A stretch of 64,000 bases of DNA from DATFVA01 sp963764235 (GCA_963764235.1 CAVXRO010000002.1:1-64000), one strand, 5' to 3'; shown: positions 44,054 through 53,294, numbered from the stretch's first letter. Notes: a model not told the origin generated them from the letters alone. Program-made: numbers and translations.

Positions 44054-44119
44054 AATTGAAGATTGCACAGGTTGTAGCGCCGGGCTAATTGCCCGGCCAC
44101 CTTCAATTAATAATCTTCA
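44054..44119. terminator. bidirectional terminator with nested inverted repeats
   Basis: GCCGGGC-TAATT-GCCCGGC (44079-44097) is a GC-rich hairpin between convergent OsmC and VOC genes. It is nested in AATTGAAG (44054-44061) pairing with CTTCAATT (44101-44108), and TGAAGATT (44057-44064) pairing with AATCTTCA (44112-44119). The outer arms belong to the intergenic TTGAAGATT repeat family. Confidence 0.6.
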
Positions 44120-44123
44120 TACA

Positions 44124-44474
44124 TTAATGTTTCTGGTAAAGACCTACGATGTTGCCCTGAGGATCTTTCAACAAAGCGTACCAGCCCATTGCGGGGATTA
44201 CAGTCTTTTCTTTGAAGACTTCACCGCCGTTTGCTTTAGCCGAGTTCAGTGTTTCGTCTATATTCGTTACGTTAACGTGAAAAACAGTAGTATCTCCCGA
44301 ATTAACTTTTTCAACCTGCCTGATTCCTACCATTGTGCCTTTATGATTATTAAAAAGTAAGTAGCCCTTGCCGAATGGTTTAAATTCCCAGCCGAGTACT
44401 TTTGAAAAAAATTCTTTTGTCTGGTCAAGATTTGAAGACGGAATCTCAACGTGCGCTATTAAATGGTCAGCCAT
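44124..44474 (-). CDS. VOC (glyoxalase/dioxygenase superfamily) protein
   Basis: A 116-residue protein with one vicinal-oxygen-chelate domain: HVEIPSSNLDQTKEFFSKVLGWEF and TVFHVNVTNIDETLNSAKANGGEVFKEKTVIPAMGWYALLKDPQGNIVGLYQ. The two paired betaalphabetabetabeta modules are visible. Metal ligands His and Glu are partly present, but the reaction cannot be named. It is transcribed towards the OsmC gene. Confidence 0.88.
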   Translation of the reverse strand: MADHLIAHVEIPSSNLDQTKEFFSKVLGWEFKPFGKGYLLFNNHKGTMVGIRQVEKVNSGDTTVFHVNVTNIDETLNSAKANGGEVFKEKTVIPAMGWYALLKDPQGNIVGLYQKH

Positions 44475-44554
44475 TTCAGGTTCCTATATTTTAATTTAAG
44501 ATGAACTAAATTAAAAGTTACCGACGGAACTTTCAATACGAATCAGAAACAGGA

Positions 44555-45421
44555 TCAATCCTTTTTGCTTAAGAACCTGTAAAGGGAGGAGAAATCGAGA
44601 TCGCCGAAACCCTTCTGCTTCGCCATTGAAAAAATCTCTTTAACAGCGCTTGCCGTCGGCAGGGTTATATCTGTTTCATCCGCAGTGTCAGAGACAAGCG
44701 TAAGGTCCTTATGCATCCACTGAAGCGGGAATTCTGTTTCATACTTATCCTGTGCGAACTTTTCTTTTTTAGCCGAAAGGTAAGGAGCGGTTACCGGACC
44801 GCCGAGCAGGGTATTAAAAATCGTATCTTTATCAAATCCCAGCGCTTCTCCGAGTACCAGCGCTTCTGAGAACGATGCCATAGATACTGCCAGCATCAGG
44901 TTTACAACCATCTTCATTGAAGTTCCTTTTCCGCATTCGCCCAGGTGCAGAATTTTCTTTCCCATTTTTTCAAGCAGAGGTTTTACCTCTTCAAAATCTT
45001 TTTTATTTCCGCCGACAAAAAAGATAAGCTCACCGTTTTCCGCAGGCTGCTTTGTCCCGGCAACCGGCGCATCAATAAACCTGATCCCTGATTCACCCGC
45101 TTTTTTAGACATCTCCTTCGAGAAGGTGGGATTTACCGTACTGCAGTCGACCCAGAGAGCGTTATTCTTCATACTGCTCAGAAAACCCTCTTCACCCAGA
45201 GAAACCTCGTATACCGCTTGCGGATTGCTGAGCATAGTGAAAAGAATGTCGGCTTCAGCTCCCACATCAAGAGGGGAATCGGCCCACTCCGCTCCGGCTT
45301 TTATTAATGGATCCGCTTTCTCTCTCGTCCTGTTATGTACTATAAGCTTATAATTATTTTTTATCAGGTTATGAGCCATCCTGCTGCCCATGATTCCTGT
45401 TCCTATAAATCCTACTTTCAT
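44555..45421 (-). CDS. beta-hydroxyacid dehydrogenase (3-hydroxyisobutyrate dehydrogenase family)
   Basis: NAD(P)-dependent dehydrogenase of 288 residues. The Rossmann motif GFIGTGIMGSRMAHNLIKNNYKL is at the N-terminus, the substrate-binding FIDAPVAGTKQPAENGELIFFVGG near 118-141, and the catalytic Lys in GKGTSMKMVVNLML (about 170). This matches GLYR/succinic-semialdehyde or hydroxyisobutyrate type enzymes; the substrate is not decided by sequence. It has a good ribosome site (AAGAGGAAAAA) and is divergent from the TetR gene. Confidence 0.92.
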   Translation of the reverse strand: MKVGFIGTGIMGSRMAHNLIKNNYKLIVHNRTREKADPLIKAGAEWADSPLDVGAEADILFTMLSNPQAVYEVSLGEEGFLSSMKNNALWVDCSTVNPTFSKEMSKKAGESGIRFIDAPVAGTKQPAENGELIFFVGGNKKDFEEVKPLLEKMGKKILHLGECGKGTSMKMVVNLMLAVSMASFSEALVLGEALGFDKDTIFNTLLGGPVTAPYLSAKKEKFAQDKYETEFPLQWMHKDLTLVSDTADETDITLPTASAVKEIFSMAKQKGFGDLDFSSLYRFLSKKD

Positions 45422-45627
45422 TTTTTCCTCTTTTATTCTTTTTCCAAAATTAAAAAGATTGGAAAGTAATCAATTTGATGAGAAACATAATCATCCGGAT
45501 CTATCATATTAAAGATAAAGGAAATTCCAATGACTGCGAATCATCGAAGAGAACGCCCAAGAAGAACATCATTGGCGGCTTTGTTGTGACGAATGGCATA
45601 AACGAATGATAACTGGGAGAAGAAAAC

Positions 45628-45658
45628 TTGACTCGGTATAAATATATTTTTATGTTTG
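45628..45658 (+). promoter_or_regulatory. promoter of the TetR/export operon
   Basis: TTGACT (45628-45633) is followed after 17 bases by TATGTT (45651-45656), and the wider TATGTTTG (45651-45658) is an exact TAnnTTTG, the Bacteroidota housekeeping -7 element. It directly abuts the TetR-type operator. Confidence 0.6.
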
Positions 45659-45670
45659 AACAAACGTTCA
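45657..45670 (+). promoter_or_regulatory. TetR-type operator (TGAAC-N4-GTTCA)
   Basis: TGAAC-AAAC-GTTCA is a perfect inverted repeat overlapping the end of the promoter -7 element and lying 15 bases before the TetR start codon. The placement fits autorepression of the operon. Confidence 0.6.
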
Positions 45671-45684
45671 GTCAAAAATAGAAA

Positions 45685-46287
45685 ATGTCACCAAGAACAA
45701 AAGAACAATTCGAGAAAATAAGAGAGTCCAGCAGGAATGAGATCCTTGATGCTGCACTGGAGCTTTTTGCTACTAATGGTTTCCACGCAACTTCTATCTC
45801 GCAAATAGCAGAAAAGGCAGGGATATCAAAAGGACTGATGTATAATTATTTCAAGAGTAAAGATGATCTTCTGAGAACAATTATTGATGACGGATTTCAA
45901 AAACTCGGTGAGCTAATGGCCGTAGTAAACACGGAAACCGACCCCCGCAAAGCACTTGAGAAGATAATCAGACTCTCATTGCAAAATTTAAAAAATAACC
46001 CGGAGTACTGGAAGCTGTACATGTCGATAGTGCTTCAATCTACTTCGCAGAAAGACGTGAAGAAACATATAGCGAGTTTCAGAGACAGTGCGGTGATGGG
46101 GCTTTCTGAGTTGCTCAAAGCAATGGGGCAGAAAGATTATTACCTGAAAGCATTTGCCCTGGGATCTCAGCTGGATGGATTAGCATTTAATGTGGTAAGC
46201 GCCCCGGGTTCGTTGCCTATTGACGAACTTGAAAATTATTTGATACAGACATATTGCTCACCCGCAAAAAAGAGGAAGAAAAAATGA
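45685..46287 (+). CDS. TetR/AcrR-family transcriptional regulator
   Basis: A 200-residue TetR regulator. The N-terminal helix-turn-helix reads ESSRNEILDAALELFATNGFHATSISQIAEKAGISKGLMYNYFKSKDDLLRTI. The helical ligand domain follows from about 75 and includes WKLYMSIVLQSTSQKDVKK. The ligand is unknown but should be a lipid, detergent or drug-like molecule given the export genes behind it. An operator lies just upstream. It overlaps the next gene by four bases (ATGA). Confidence 0.92.
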   Translation: MSPRTKEQFEKIRESSRNEILDAALELFATNGFHATSISQIAEKAGISKGLMYNYFKSKDDLLRTIIDDGFQKLGELMAVVNTETDPRKALEKIIRLSLQNLKNNPEYWKLYMSIVLQSTSQKDVKKHIASFRDSAVMGLSELLKAMGQKDYYLKAFALGSQLDGLAFNVVSAPGSLPIDELENYLIQTYCSPAKKRKKK

Positions 46288-47027
46288 AAAGTAAATTATT
46301 TGTATTAGTAATCGCACTTTTATGCGGCCATGTATTTCCGCAGACAGCTAAGGAGGTAGTTCAGAAAGCTGATCAGCTGATGAGGGCAAACAGCAACTAT
46401 TCGGAAGTAGAAATGACTATTGTAAAACCCGACTGGTCGCGTACGATGGGATTAAAGATCTGGTCGCTGGAACCGGATTATGCGATGATCTATGTTACCG
46501 AGCCTGCCCGCGACAAAGGAACAGTAACTTTAAAAAGAAAAAACGAGGTCTGGAACTGGATACCCTCCGCGCAGAAAGTGATAAAAATTCCACCTTCGAT
46601 GATGATGCAGTCGTGGATGGGGTCTGATTTTACGAATGACGATCTTGTGAAGGAATCCTCTATAGTGGATGACTATACACATAAGTTCATCGGCGAAGAG
46701 AACTTACGCGGGTATGACTGCTGGAAGGTAGAATTAACGCCAAAACTTGATGCCGGTGTAGTCTGGGGTAAGATCGTTATCTGGATATCAAAGAAGGAAT
46801 TCTTCGAGCTGAAGGCCGATTATTATGATGAGGATGAAAATATCGTAAAAACTTTTAACGGGAGTAAACCCGAAAAAATGGGTGACAGAACAGTGCTGAC
46901 ACACTGGGAGATGGTTCCTGTTGATGAACCAGGACATAAAACGATACTGGATTATAATAAGATGGACTTCAATATCGATATCAATCAGTCATTTTTTTCC
47001 GAACAAAATATGAAGAGAGTAAGATAA
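46284..47027 (+). CDS. LolA-like outer-membrane lipoprotein-sorting protein
   Basis: Periplasmic carrier of about 247 residues. After a signal peptide (MKSKLFVLVIALLCGHVFPQ) a LolA-fold domain follows: ADQLMRANSNYSEVEMTIVKPDWSRTMGLKIWSLEPDYAMIYVTEPARDKGTVTLKRKNEVWNWIPSAQKVIKIPPSMMMQSWMGSDFTNDDLV. This matches the 'outer membrane lipoprotein-sorting protein' family (COG2834). I start at the ATG at 46284, which follows AGAGGAAG and overlaps the TetR stop by four bases; the frame opens 10 codons earlier inside tetR. It probably ferries a lipid or lipoprotein released by the ABC transporter genes downstream. Confidence 0.88.
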   Translation: MKSKLFVLVIALLCGHVFPQTAKEVVQKADQLMRANSNYSEVEMTIVKPDWSRTMGLKIWSLEPDYAMIYVTEPARDKGTVTLKRKNEVWNWIPSAQKVIKIPPSMMMQSWMGSDFTNDDLVKESSIVDDYTHKFIGEENLRGYDCWKVELTPKLDAGVVWGKIVIWISKKEFFELKADYYDEDENIVKTFNGSKPEKMGDRTVLTHWEMVPVDEPGHKTILDYNKMDFNIDINQSFFSEQNMKRVR

Positions 47028-48247
47028 TGGGAACATATCTCAAGCTTGCGTGGAGAAATCTCTGGAGGAATAAGAAGCGAACTCTTATCGCGGCTTCATC
47101 CGTCTTCTTTGCTGTACTGCTTGCCCTGGTGATGCGGTCGATGCAGAAGGGGAGTTATGATTTTATGATCGATTCCTCTGTAAGATTCTCAACCGGGTAT
47201 ATTCAGGTGCACGGGAAAGGTTACTGGGATAAACGGTCGCTTGATAAAAGTATGGAATTAGATAAAGGGATTGAGAAAAAACTGGGAAATATTTCCCACG
47301 TTACACAGGTTATTCCCCGGCTTGAAACTTTTACGCTTGTTTCTCATGGAAATGCGACAAAGGTTTCCCCTATTATCGGTATTGACCCGGCAGCAGAAAA
47401 AACCACACTGAAGCTGAATGAGAAAATAATAGCGGGAAAATATCTTTCGGATACGAGCAGGGGACTGCTGATAGGGCAGGGACTGGCAGAACTGCTAAAG
47501 GTTGGGGTAGGCGACTCGGTAGTATTATACGGACAGGGATACCACGGCATAACAGCTGCAGCCCAGGTTCCTGTGCAGGGAATTATCAAACTGCCGATCC
47601 CCGATCTTAACAAATCGCTGATATATACCAGTTTATCCTATGCGCAATGGCTTTATTCCGCTGACAACAGAATTACATCGCTCTCGATAATGATTGAGAA
47701 GCCGAATGAGCTCGAACAGGTGAGGTCGCAGGCGGCAAAGCTTTTCGACGACAAATATGAAGTCATGACCTGGAAGGAAATGACTCCCGAGCTTGTTCAG
47801 TCGATAGAGGTCGATAATGCCGGCGGGATCATTATGCTGGCTATACTTTATATAGTGATAGGTTTCGGAATATTCGGAACAGTTATGATGATGACTGCGG
47901 AAAGGACCAAAGAGTTCGGGATATTGATCGCAGTGGGAATGAAGAAAACAAAACTAATACTTGTCACAATATTTGAGACAATATTCATCTCACTTATCGG
48001 CGTGATAGCGGGAATTATCATCAGCTATCCGTTGCTATTGTACTTTTATTATAATCCGATAAAACTTACCGGAGACCTTGCCGAAGCGATGCTTGCGTTC
48101 GGACTGGAACCAATAATGCCCTTCAGCATTGCCCCCGGAATATTCATAGCCCAGTTCTGGACGGTACTTTTAATCGCCCTGTTATCGGCCTGGTATCCGT
48201 TCAGGTATGTGCAGAAACTTAAAGCTGTTGAAGCTATCAGAAATTAG
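47027..48247 (+). CDS. FtsX/MacB-type ABC transporter permease (1)
   Basis: Inner-membrane permease of 406 residues. It has a first membrane helix after KLAWRNLWRNKKRTLIAASSVFFAVLLALVM, a large periplasmic domain (about 40-265), and three membrane helices near the C-terminus (IIMLAILYIVIGFGIFGTVMMMTAERTKEFGILIAVGM...). This is the LolC/E-MacB FtsX layout. It shares one base with the LolA-like gene (TAATG). Together with the second permease it probably forms a heterodimer extracting a lipid substrate from the inner membrane. Confidence 0.92.
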   Translation: MGTYLKLAWRNLWRNKKRTLIAASSVFFAVLLALVMRSMQKGSYDFMIDSSVRFSTGYIQVHGKGYWDKRSLDKSMELDKGIEKKLGNISHVTQVIPRLETFTLVSHGNATKVSPIIGIDPAAEKTTLKLNEKIIAGKYLSDTSRGLLIGQGLAELLKVGVGDSVVLYGQGYHGITAAAQVPVQGIIKLPIPDLNKSLIYTSLSYAQWLYSADNRITSLSIMIEKPNELEQVRSQAAKLFDDKYEVMTWKEMTPELVQSIEVDNAGGIIMLAILYIVIGFGIFGTVMMMTAERTKEFGILIAVGMKKTKLILVTIFETIFISLIGVIAGIIISYPLLLYFYYNPIKLTGDLAEAMLAFGLEPIMPFSIAPGIFIAQFWTVLLIALLSAWYPFRYVQKLKAVEAIRN

Positions 48248-48261
48248 GAAGGAGTTTGAAA

Positions 48262-49449
48262 ATGCTTTTCCTGCTCGCGTGGAAAAATGTATGGAGAAAT
48301 AAAAAAAGGAGTCTCATTATTCTCACCGCTATAGCGTTGGGATTAGGCTGCGGACTCTTTGCAAGTGCGGTGATGTACGGAATGTGGGATTCTACCGTCA
48401 ATGCAGCTATCGACAGGGATCTCAGCCATATACAGCTGCACACTACACAATATGAAAAAGAAAATTTAATAGAGAATTATATTCCCGGCGGCGACGAAAT
48501 TAAATCGCAGATCGAAAATATCAATGGAGTTAAAGCTGTTTCTGACAGAACAGTCATAGACGGGATGGCAGCCTCGGCTTCTTCGTCGACCGGTGTCGAG
48601 ATCAAAGGAATTATTCCTGATGAAGAGCAGAAGGTAACCAGCGTGGCTACAAGCATTACCTCGGGAAAATATTTTGAAGGTGTCAGCCGCAACCCCGTAG
48701 TAATAGGTAAGGAACTGGCCAAAAAACTCGATCTTAAACTCCGCTCAAAAATTGTTCTCAGCTTCCAGGGTCCCGACGGAAATATTATATATGCTGCTTT
48801 CCGCATTGCCGGAATATTCGAAACCGAATCCTCGATGTTCGACAAAAGCAATGTATTTGTAAAGCAAAGCGATCTTGACGTACTTATGAACAGCAAGCCG
48901 CTCATACACGAAATTGCAGTGCGGCTCACTTCTGTGCAGGATATGGAGCCGGTTGTCACTAAACTAAGAAGCATTTATAAAAACCTTTCTGTAGAAACCT
49001 GGCAGCAGCTTGCTCCCGAGCTTAGTCTTACCTACGAGACCCTTATCCTAGAGTTGAACATTTTTCTCGGCATAATTCTGTTCGCCCTCCTGTTCGGGAT
49101 CACCAACACCATGCTTATGTCGGTTATGGAGAGAATACGGGAGCTTGGAGTCCTGATGGCGGTAGGTATGAAAAGGATAAGGGTGTTCATACTTATAATA
49201 TTCGAGACAATACTACTTTCAATTACAGGGGGAATAATCGGAATGGTGCTTGGTGCAGCTTCTATCCTTATAACAGCACAGAATGGTATCAACCTTTCGT
49301 TGTTTTCACAAGGATTATCCAGCTACGGGATAAGCTCGCATCTGTTCCCGGGACTTCCGGGAGAATTTTATCCCATACTGTTTGTTATGATTATCATTAC
49401 TGCGATATTAAGTGCAGTATATCCCGCAATTAAGGCTGTACAGGCTTAA
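48262..49449 (+). CDS. FtsX/MacB-type ABC transporter permease (2)
   Basis: Second permease of the pair, 395 residues from the ATG at 48262, which follows GGAAGGAG at seven bases; the frame's TTG at 48256 is less likely. The build is the same as the first: LLAWKNVWRNKKRSLIILTAIALGLGCGLFASAVM, a periplasmic domain with DGMAASASSSTGVEIKGI, and LNIFLGIILFALLFGITNTMLMSVMERIRELGVLMAVGM. It is a diverged paralogue of permease 1, so the transporter is a heterodimer like LolCE. Confidence 0.92.
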   Translation: MLFLLAWKNVWRNKKRSLIILTAIALGLGCGLFASAVMYGMWDSTVNAAIDRDLSHIQLHTTQYEKENLIENYIPGGDEIKSQIENINGVKAVSDRTVIDGMAASASSSTGVEIKGIIPDEEQKVTSVATSITSGKYFEGVSRNPVVIGKELAKKLDLKLRSKIVLSFQGPDGNIIYAAFRIAGIFETESSMFDKSNVFVKQSDLDVLMNSKPLIHEIAVRLTSVQDMEPVVTKLRSIYKNLSVETWQQLAPELSLTYETLILELNIFLGIILFALLFGITNTMLMSVMERIRELGVLMAVGMKRIRVFILIIFETILLSITGGIIGMVLGAASILITAQNGINLSLFSQGLSSYGISSHLFPGLPGEFYPILFVMIIITAILSAVYPAIKAVQA

Positions 49450-49499
49450 CCCTGCTTCAGCAATAAGAACTTATTAATGAAAACCAACGGAGTAAAAAA

Positions 49500-50207
49500 A
49501 TGGCTCTGATAGAATTAAGCAATCTGCATAAAACATACAATACAACTAAGGTACCTGTCCTTGCCGTAAAAGGTGTGGATCTTAAAATTGAAAAAGGTGA
49601 ATTCACTGCTATAGTGGGTCCTTCGGGTTCAGGTAAAACGACGTTGCTTAATATGATAGGAGGACTGGATCAGCCAACCGAAGGGAAGATCGTGGTTGAC
49701 GGTACAGATATTTCGACCTATAAACCGGATGAACTTATAAACTTCCGCCTTCATCATATCGGGTTTGTCTTCCAGGCTTATAATCTCATTCCGGTTTTGA
49801 CCGCGAAGGAGAACGTGGAATTTATAATGCTTCTTCAGAATATATCGAAAGAAGAGAGGGAGAAGAGAGCATCTGAATTACTTGAGGCGGTAGGACTGGG
49901 TGACAGGATGAAAAGCCGTCCCTCTGAGCTATCAGGCGGTCAGCAGCAGAGGGTAGCGGTTGCACGTTCACTTGCATCGCACCCCTCGTTTGTGCTTGCT
50001 GATGAACCGACGGCTAACCTGGATTCGGTGACAGCAGAGGCACTGCTCGATTTAATGGAAAATCTTAACGAGAAATACGAGATGACATTTGTATTTTCAA
50101 CGCACGACAGTAAAGTAATTAAACGCGCTCACCGTGTTGTTACTCTTGAGGACGGTAAAATAAAATCAGATGAACAAAGGAAAGTGCTGCAGAAGAATGA
50201 GGTTTAG
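49500..50207 (+). CDS. LolD/MacB-type ABC transporter ATPase
   Basis: ATPase that drives the two FtsX-type permeases. The 235 residues include Walker A GPSGSGKTTL (40-49), Q-loop FVFQAYNL, signature LSGGQQQR (about 139-146), Walker B FVLADEPTANLD and the H-loop His in FSTHD. This is the MacB/LolD subgroup by the compact build and the MacB-like ELSNLHKTY start. Its last 11 bases overlap the start of the barrel gene, supporting one transcript. Confidence 0.95.
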   Translation: MALIELSNLHKTYNTTKVPVLAVKGVDLKIEKGEFTAIVGPSGSGKTTLLNMIGGLDQPTEGKIVVDGTDISTYKPDELINFRLHHIGFVFQAYNLIPVLTAKENVEFIMLLQNISKEEREKRASELLEAVGLGDRMKSRPSELSGGQQQRVAVARSLASHPSFVLADEPTANLDSVTAEALLDLMENLNEKYEMTFVFSTHDSKVIKRAHRVVTLEDGKIKSDEQRKVLQKNEV

Positions 50208-51389
50208 AACTCTGCTGTTCCTGATTGTCTGTCTGACTGCATCCGCATCCGCCCAGAATCCGGCTGCCGATGTTTATGGATACGCCAAGTACCTGTTCGG
50301 CTCTACCAAATATCCTTTCTATAATGAAAGATTTGAAGACCATCTTATACATGCCCGCCTAAACACAAGGTGGTATCCTCTTCAGTCGCTCACGGCCGCA
50401 CTTGAATTCCGGTTCCGTGCCTACTACGGTGAGAGCGTTGAGAAGATTCCGAATTTCTTCGATCAGATTAAATCACACCATGAATTCGCTGACCTTGACG
50501 CGGTGTTGTGGAACAAAGGTAAATCTATCGGCTACCTCGAAACCGACCGCTTGTGGCTTGATTGGGTAAAGGACAAATTTGAAGTTACTGTCGGCCGACA
50601 GCGTATTGCGTGGGGAACAAGCTGGGTCTGGAACCCGACCGATCTTTTTAATCCTCAGTCACCCCTCGACTTTGATTATGAAGAACTGCCGGGAACCGAT
50701 GCAGTCAGATTCCAGTATTACACAGGCCCCGTTACGAAAGTGGAGGCAGCCGTTCGTCCCGCGAAATCAATGGACAGAGTAATTGCAGCAGGCCTGGTAT
50801 CCCTGAATAGATGGGACTATGATTTCAATCTTATCGGCGGGATAAAAAATAACCGTTGGGTAGTGGGAGGAGGATGGTCAGGTGATATACTCGATGCCGG
50901 TTTCCGCGGGGAGTTTACTGTTACCAAAAGCCCGCGATAATACAGAAATACAAAAACCTTTCCGTTATATTTCCAGAATATGAACCGCTTTCTTCATTTA
51001 ATGACCCGGTCTTTTCGTTTGTTCTTTCCGGTGATTATACCTTGCCTAATAGTTTTTATATTCATACCGAAGTGATGTACTATAATTCAGGAAAGAGGGA
51101 GAATACAGAGCTCTACCAGCAGGAAGCACTGGACCTTGGAATGCTTTCGCCTTCCCGGTGGTCGGTATACCAGGAATTCTCGTATGACATTACCCCGCTT
51201 CTGAGAGGAAGCCTTTTCGGCATCTTTAATCCCGATGATGAATCCTATGTTATTGTTCCATCCGCTAGTTATTCGGTTATTACCAACCTTGACCTTTATG
51301 TAATTGCTCTCCTTTTTAATGGCGATTCGCTCACCCAATATGGAGATTATGGCAGTTCCTTCTATGTGAGGGTTAAATATTCTTTCTAA
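50197..51389 (+). pseudogene. outer-membrane barrel protein of the export operon, frameshifted
   Basis: The frame from ATG 50197 gives a signal peptide (MRFRTLLFLIVCLTASASAQ) and about 228 residues of a porin-like barrel (LEFRFRAYYGESVEKIPNFF, DRLWLDWVKDKFEVTVGRQRIAWGTSWVWNPTDLFNPQSPLD) until a stop at 50938-50940. The barrel then continues in another frame: FSFVLSGDYTLPNSFYIHTEVMYYNSGKRENTELYQQEALDL up to FYVRVKYSF at 51389. The join lies near 50930-50950, with frame 1 giving way to frame 3. The ending in YSF suits a barrel signal. It is either a real decayed gene or one indel in the assembly. It belongs to the preceding ABC operon as its outer-membrane partner. Confidence 0.7.
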
Positions 51390-51528
51390 TCCCTTAAGAT
51401 ACAGGTGATTAGGGGATTTTGTTTTTATCATAAATTTTGTTATCTATAAACAATTCATACCGTAACGAACAAATCAAAACATCAACCTTGGCAGACAACA
51501 GGAACGATTACATCGTAAAAGGAGTTTT

Positions 51529-53064
51529 ATGAACAAAATTGATCTTAAAAAATTTGCAAAAAAGATAAGCGTAAGGCAGCTGAAAGAGCAAGATTACGAT
51601 CAGCTTGTGGAACTGCAGAAACTGGCTTTTCCGGGGATGCCGACCTGGAATCCGGAGCAGCTTAAAAGTCAGCTTGAAATTTTTCCTGAAGGACAGATCT
51701 GCATTGAGTATGACGGTAAGATCATTGCTTCATCGAACAGCCTGATTGTGGATTTCGATCTTCATGAGGATTACGACAGCTGGCAGCGTATTAGCGATAA
51801 CGGCTATATTACTAATCATAATCCCGAAGGTGATACACTTTACGGAATTGAGATTATGGTTCACCCGGATTTTCGGGGAATGAGATTATCTCGCAGACTT
51901 TATGATGCAAGAAAACAAATTGCCCGGAAATACAACCTGAGGAGCATAGTAATAGGCGGAAGAATACCGGGATTTTATAAGAAGAAATCAAAGATGACGG
52001 CAAGGGAATATGTCGATAAAGTAATAAGCAAAGAGTTGTACGATCAGGTGCTTACCGCCCAGCTGTCTAACGGATTTGTACTTAAAAGGATAATGCCCAC
52101 ATACCTGACATCCGATACTGAATCGGCGGGAAATGCAACGCTGCTCGAGTGGCCGAACCTTGATTACGTGCCAAAGCAGGTTAAAAGATATGTGACATCG
52201 AAGAAAGTAAGGATCTGCGTTGTACAATACCAGATGAGGAGTCTGAAAAATTTTAAAGAATTCGAAAAGCAGTGCGAGTATTTTGTCGATGTTGCTTCGG
52301 GATATAAAAGCGATTTTGTTCTCTTCCCTGAAATTTTTACCCTTCAGCTTCTCTCTTATCTGCCTAATGAAAGACCCGGTATTGCCGTAAGAACACTGGC
52401 TGATCTCACACCAAAGTACCTGAATTTGTTTAATAAACTTTCAATAAGACATAACATAAACATTATAGGCGGATCGCACTATACGAGGGAGGGAGACGAT
52501 ATATATAATATTGCCTACCTTTTCCGAAGGGATGGTTCAATTGAGAAACAGTATAAGATTCATATAACTCCCAATGAGAGAAAATGGTGGGGAGTAAAGC
52601 CGGGTGATAAGATTGAGGTGTTCGATACTGACCGCGGCAAAATCAACATCCAGATATGTTATGATATTGAGTTCCCGGAACTATCAAGGATTGCTACCCA
52701 GAAAGGGGCCGAGTTAATATTTGTGCCGTTCTGTACTGATGAGAGGTACGGTTATCTGCGGGTGCGTTACTGTGCCCAGGCTAGATGCATAGAGAACGGA
52801 GTTTATACGGCAATTGCGGGTAATGTGGGGAATCTTCCTTTTGTAGAAAATATGGATATCCAGTATGCACAGTCAGGAATTTACACCCCGTCTGATTTCC
52901 AGTTCTCGCGTGATGCAATAGCAGCCGAATGTACGCCGAACATTGAGACAGTGATTATCCACGATATAGATATGGAGCTTGTGAAACGTCACCGCTTCAG
53001 CGGCAGCACGCTCAACTGGAAAGACAGGAGAAGCGATCTCTACGAGGTCGTGATGAAGAAGTAA
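51529..53064 (+). CDS. GNAT-carbon-nitrogen hydrolase fusion protein
   Basis: A 511-residue two-domain enzyme. Residues 1-215 are a GNAT domain (VELQKLAFPGMPTWNPEQLKSQ, IMVHPDFRGMRLSRRLYDARKQIARKYNLRSIVIGGRIPGF). Residues about 225-490 are a nitrilase-type hydrolase with the triad in VLFPEIFTL (Glu), QYKIHITPNE (Lys) and INIQICYDIEFPELSR (Cys). This fusion is a known architecture; the joint reaction is not established, though an acyl transfer plus amide hydrolysis on one substrate is plausible. The start has AAAAGGAGTTTT. Confidence 0.93.
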   Translation: MNKIDLKKFAKKISVRQLKEQDYDQLVELQKLAFPGMPTWNPEQLKSQLEIFPEGQICIEYDGKIIASSNSLIVDFDLHEDYDSWQRISDNGYITNHNPEGDTLYGIEIMVHPDFRGMRLSRRLYDARKQIARKYNLRSIVIGGRIPGFYKKKSKMTAREYVDKVISKELYDQVLTAQLSNGFVLKRIMPTYLTSDTESAGNATLLEWPNLDYVPKQVKRYVTSKKVRICVVQYQMRSLKNFKEFEKQCEYFVDVASGYKSDFVLFPEIFTLQLLSYLPNERPGIAVRTLADLTPKYLNLFNKLSIRHNINIIGGSHYTREGDDIYNIAYLFRRDGSIEKQYKIHITPNERKWWGVKPGDKIEVFDTDRGKINIQICYDIEFPELSRIATQKGAELIFVPFCTDERYGYLRVRYCAQARCIENGVYTAIAGNVGNLPFVENMDIQYAQSGIYTPSDFQFSRDAIAAECTPNIETVIIHDIDMELVKRHRFSGSTLNWKDRRSDLYEVVMKK

Positions 53065-53253
53065 TTATTTTCTGCGGGATTCGATTTTTAATTCCGATGT
53101 AGGCACTATCTCTAAGGCAGCGGATGCCAGCATTATTTTACCCTCTGATTTATCAACCTCATCCGGTAGGATAATAATCTTGGAGATTTTCTTAAAGATT
53201 TCTTTGTTCTGGCTAACATTTGTCTGAAAATGCTTTTCCGGGTTATAATGAAA
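53065..53253 (-). pseudogene. possible start-less gene fragment
   Basis: A minus-strand frame open for 62 codons (from 53253, after a stop at 53254-53256) ends in TAA at 53065-53067 and gives protein-like sequence (HYNPEKHFQTNVSQNKEIFK, then KIIILPDEVDKSEGKIMLAS and ALEIVPTSELKIESRRK). It lacks an ATG, GTG or TTG near its beginning; the first in-frame ATG leaves 21 codons. It may be the 3' remnant of a lost gene, or chance. I do not recognise the family. Confidence 0.3.
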
Positions 53254-53294
53254 TTATTTATATTCCCATAACCCCTCATAATTAAATGATCTAA

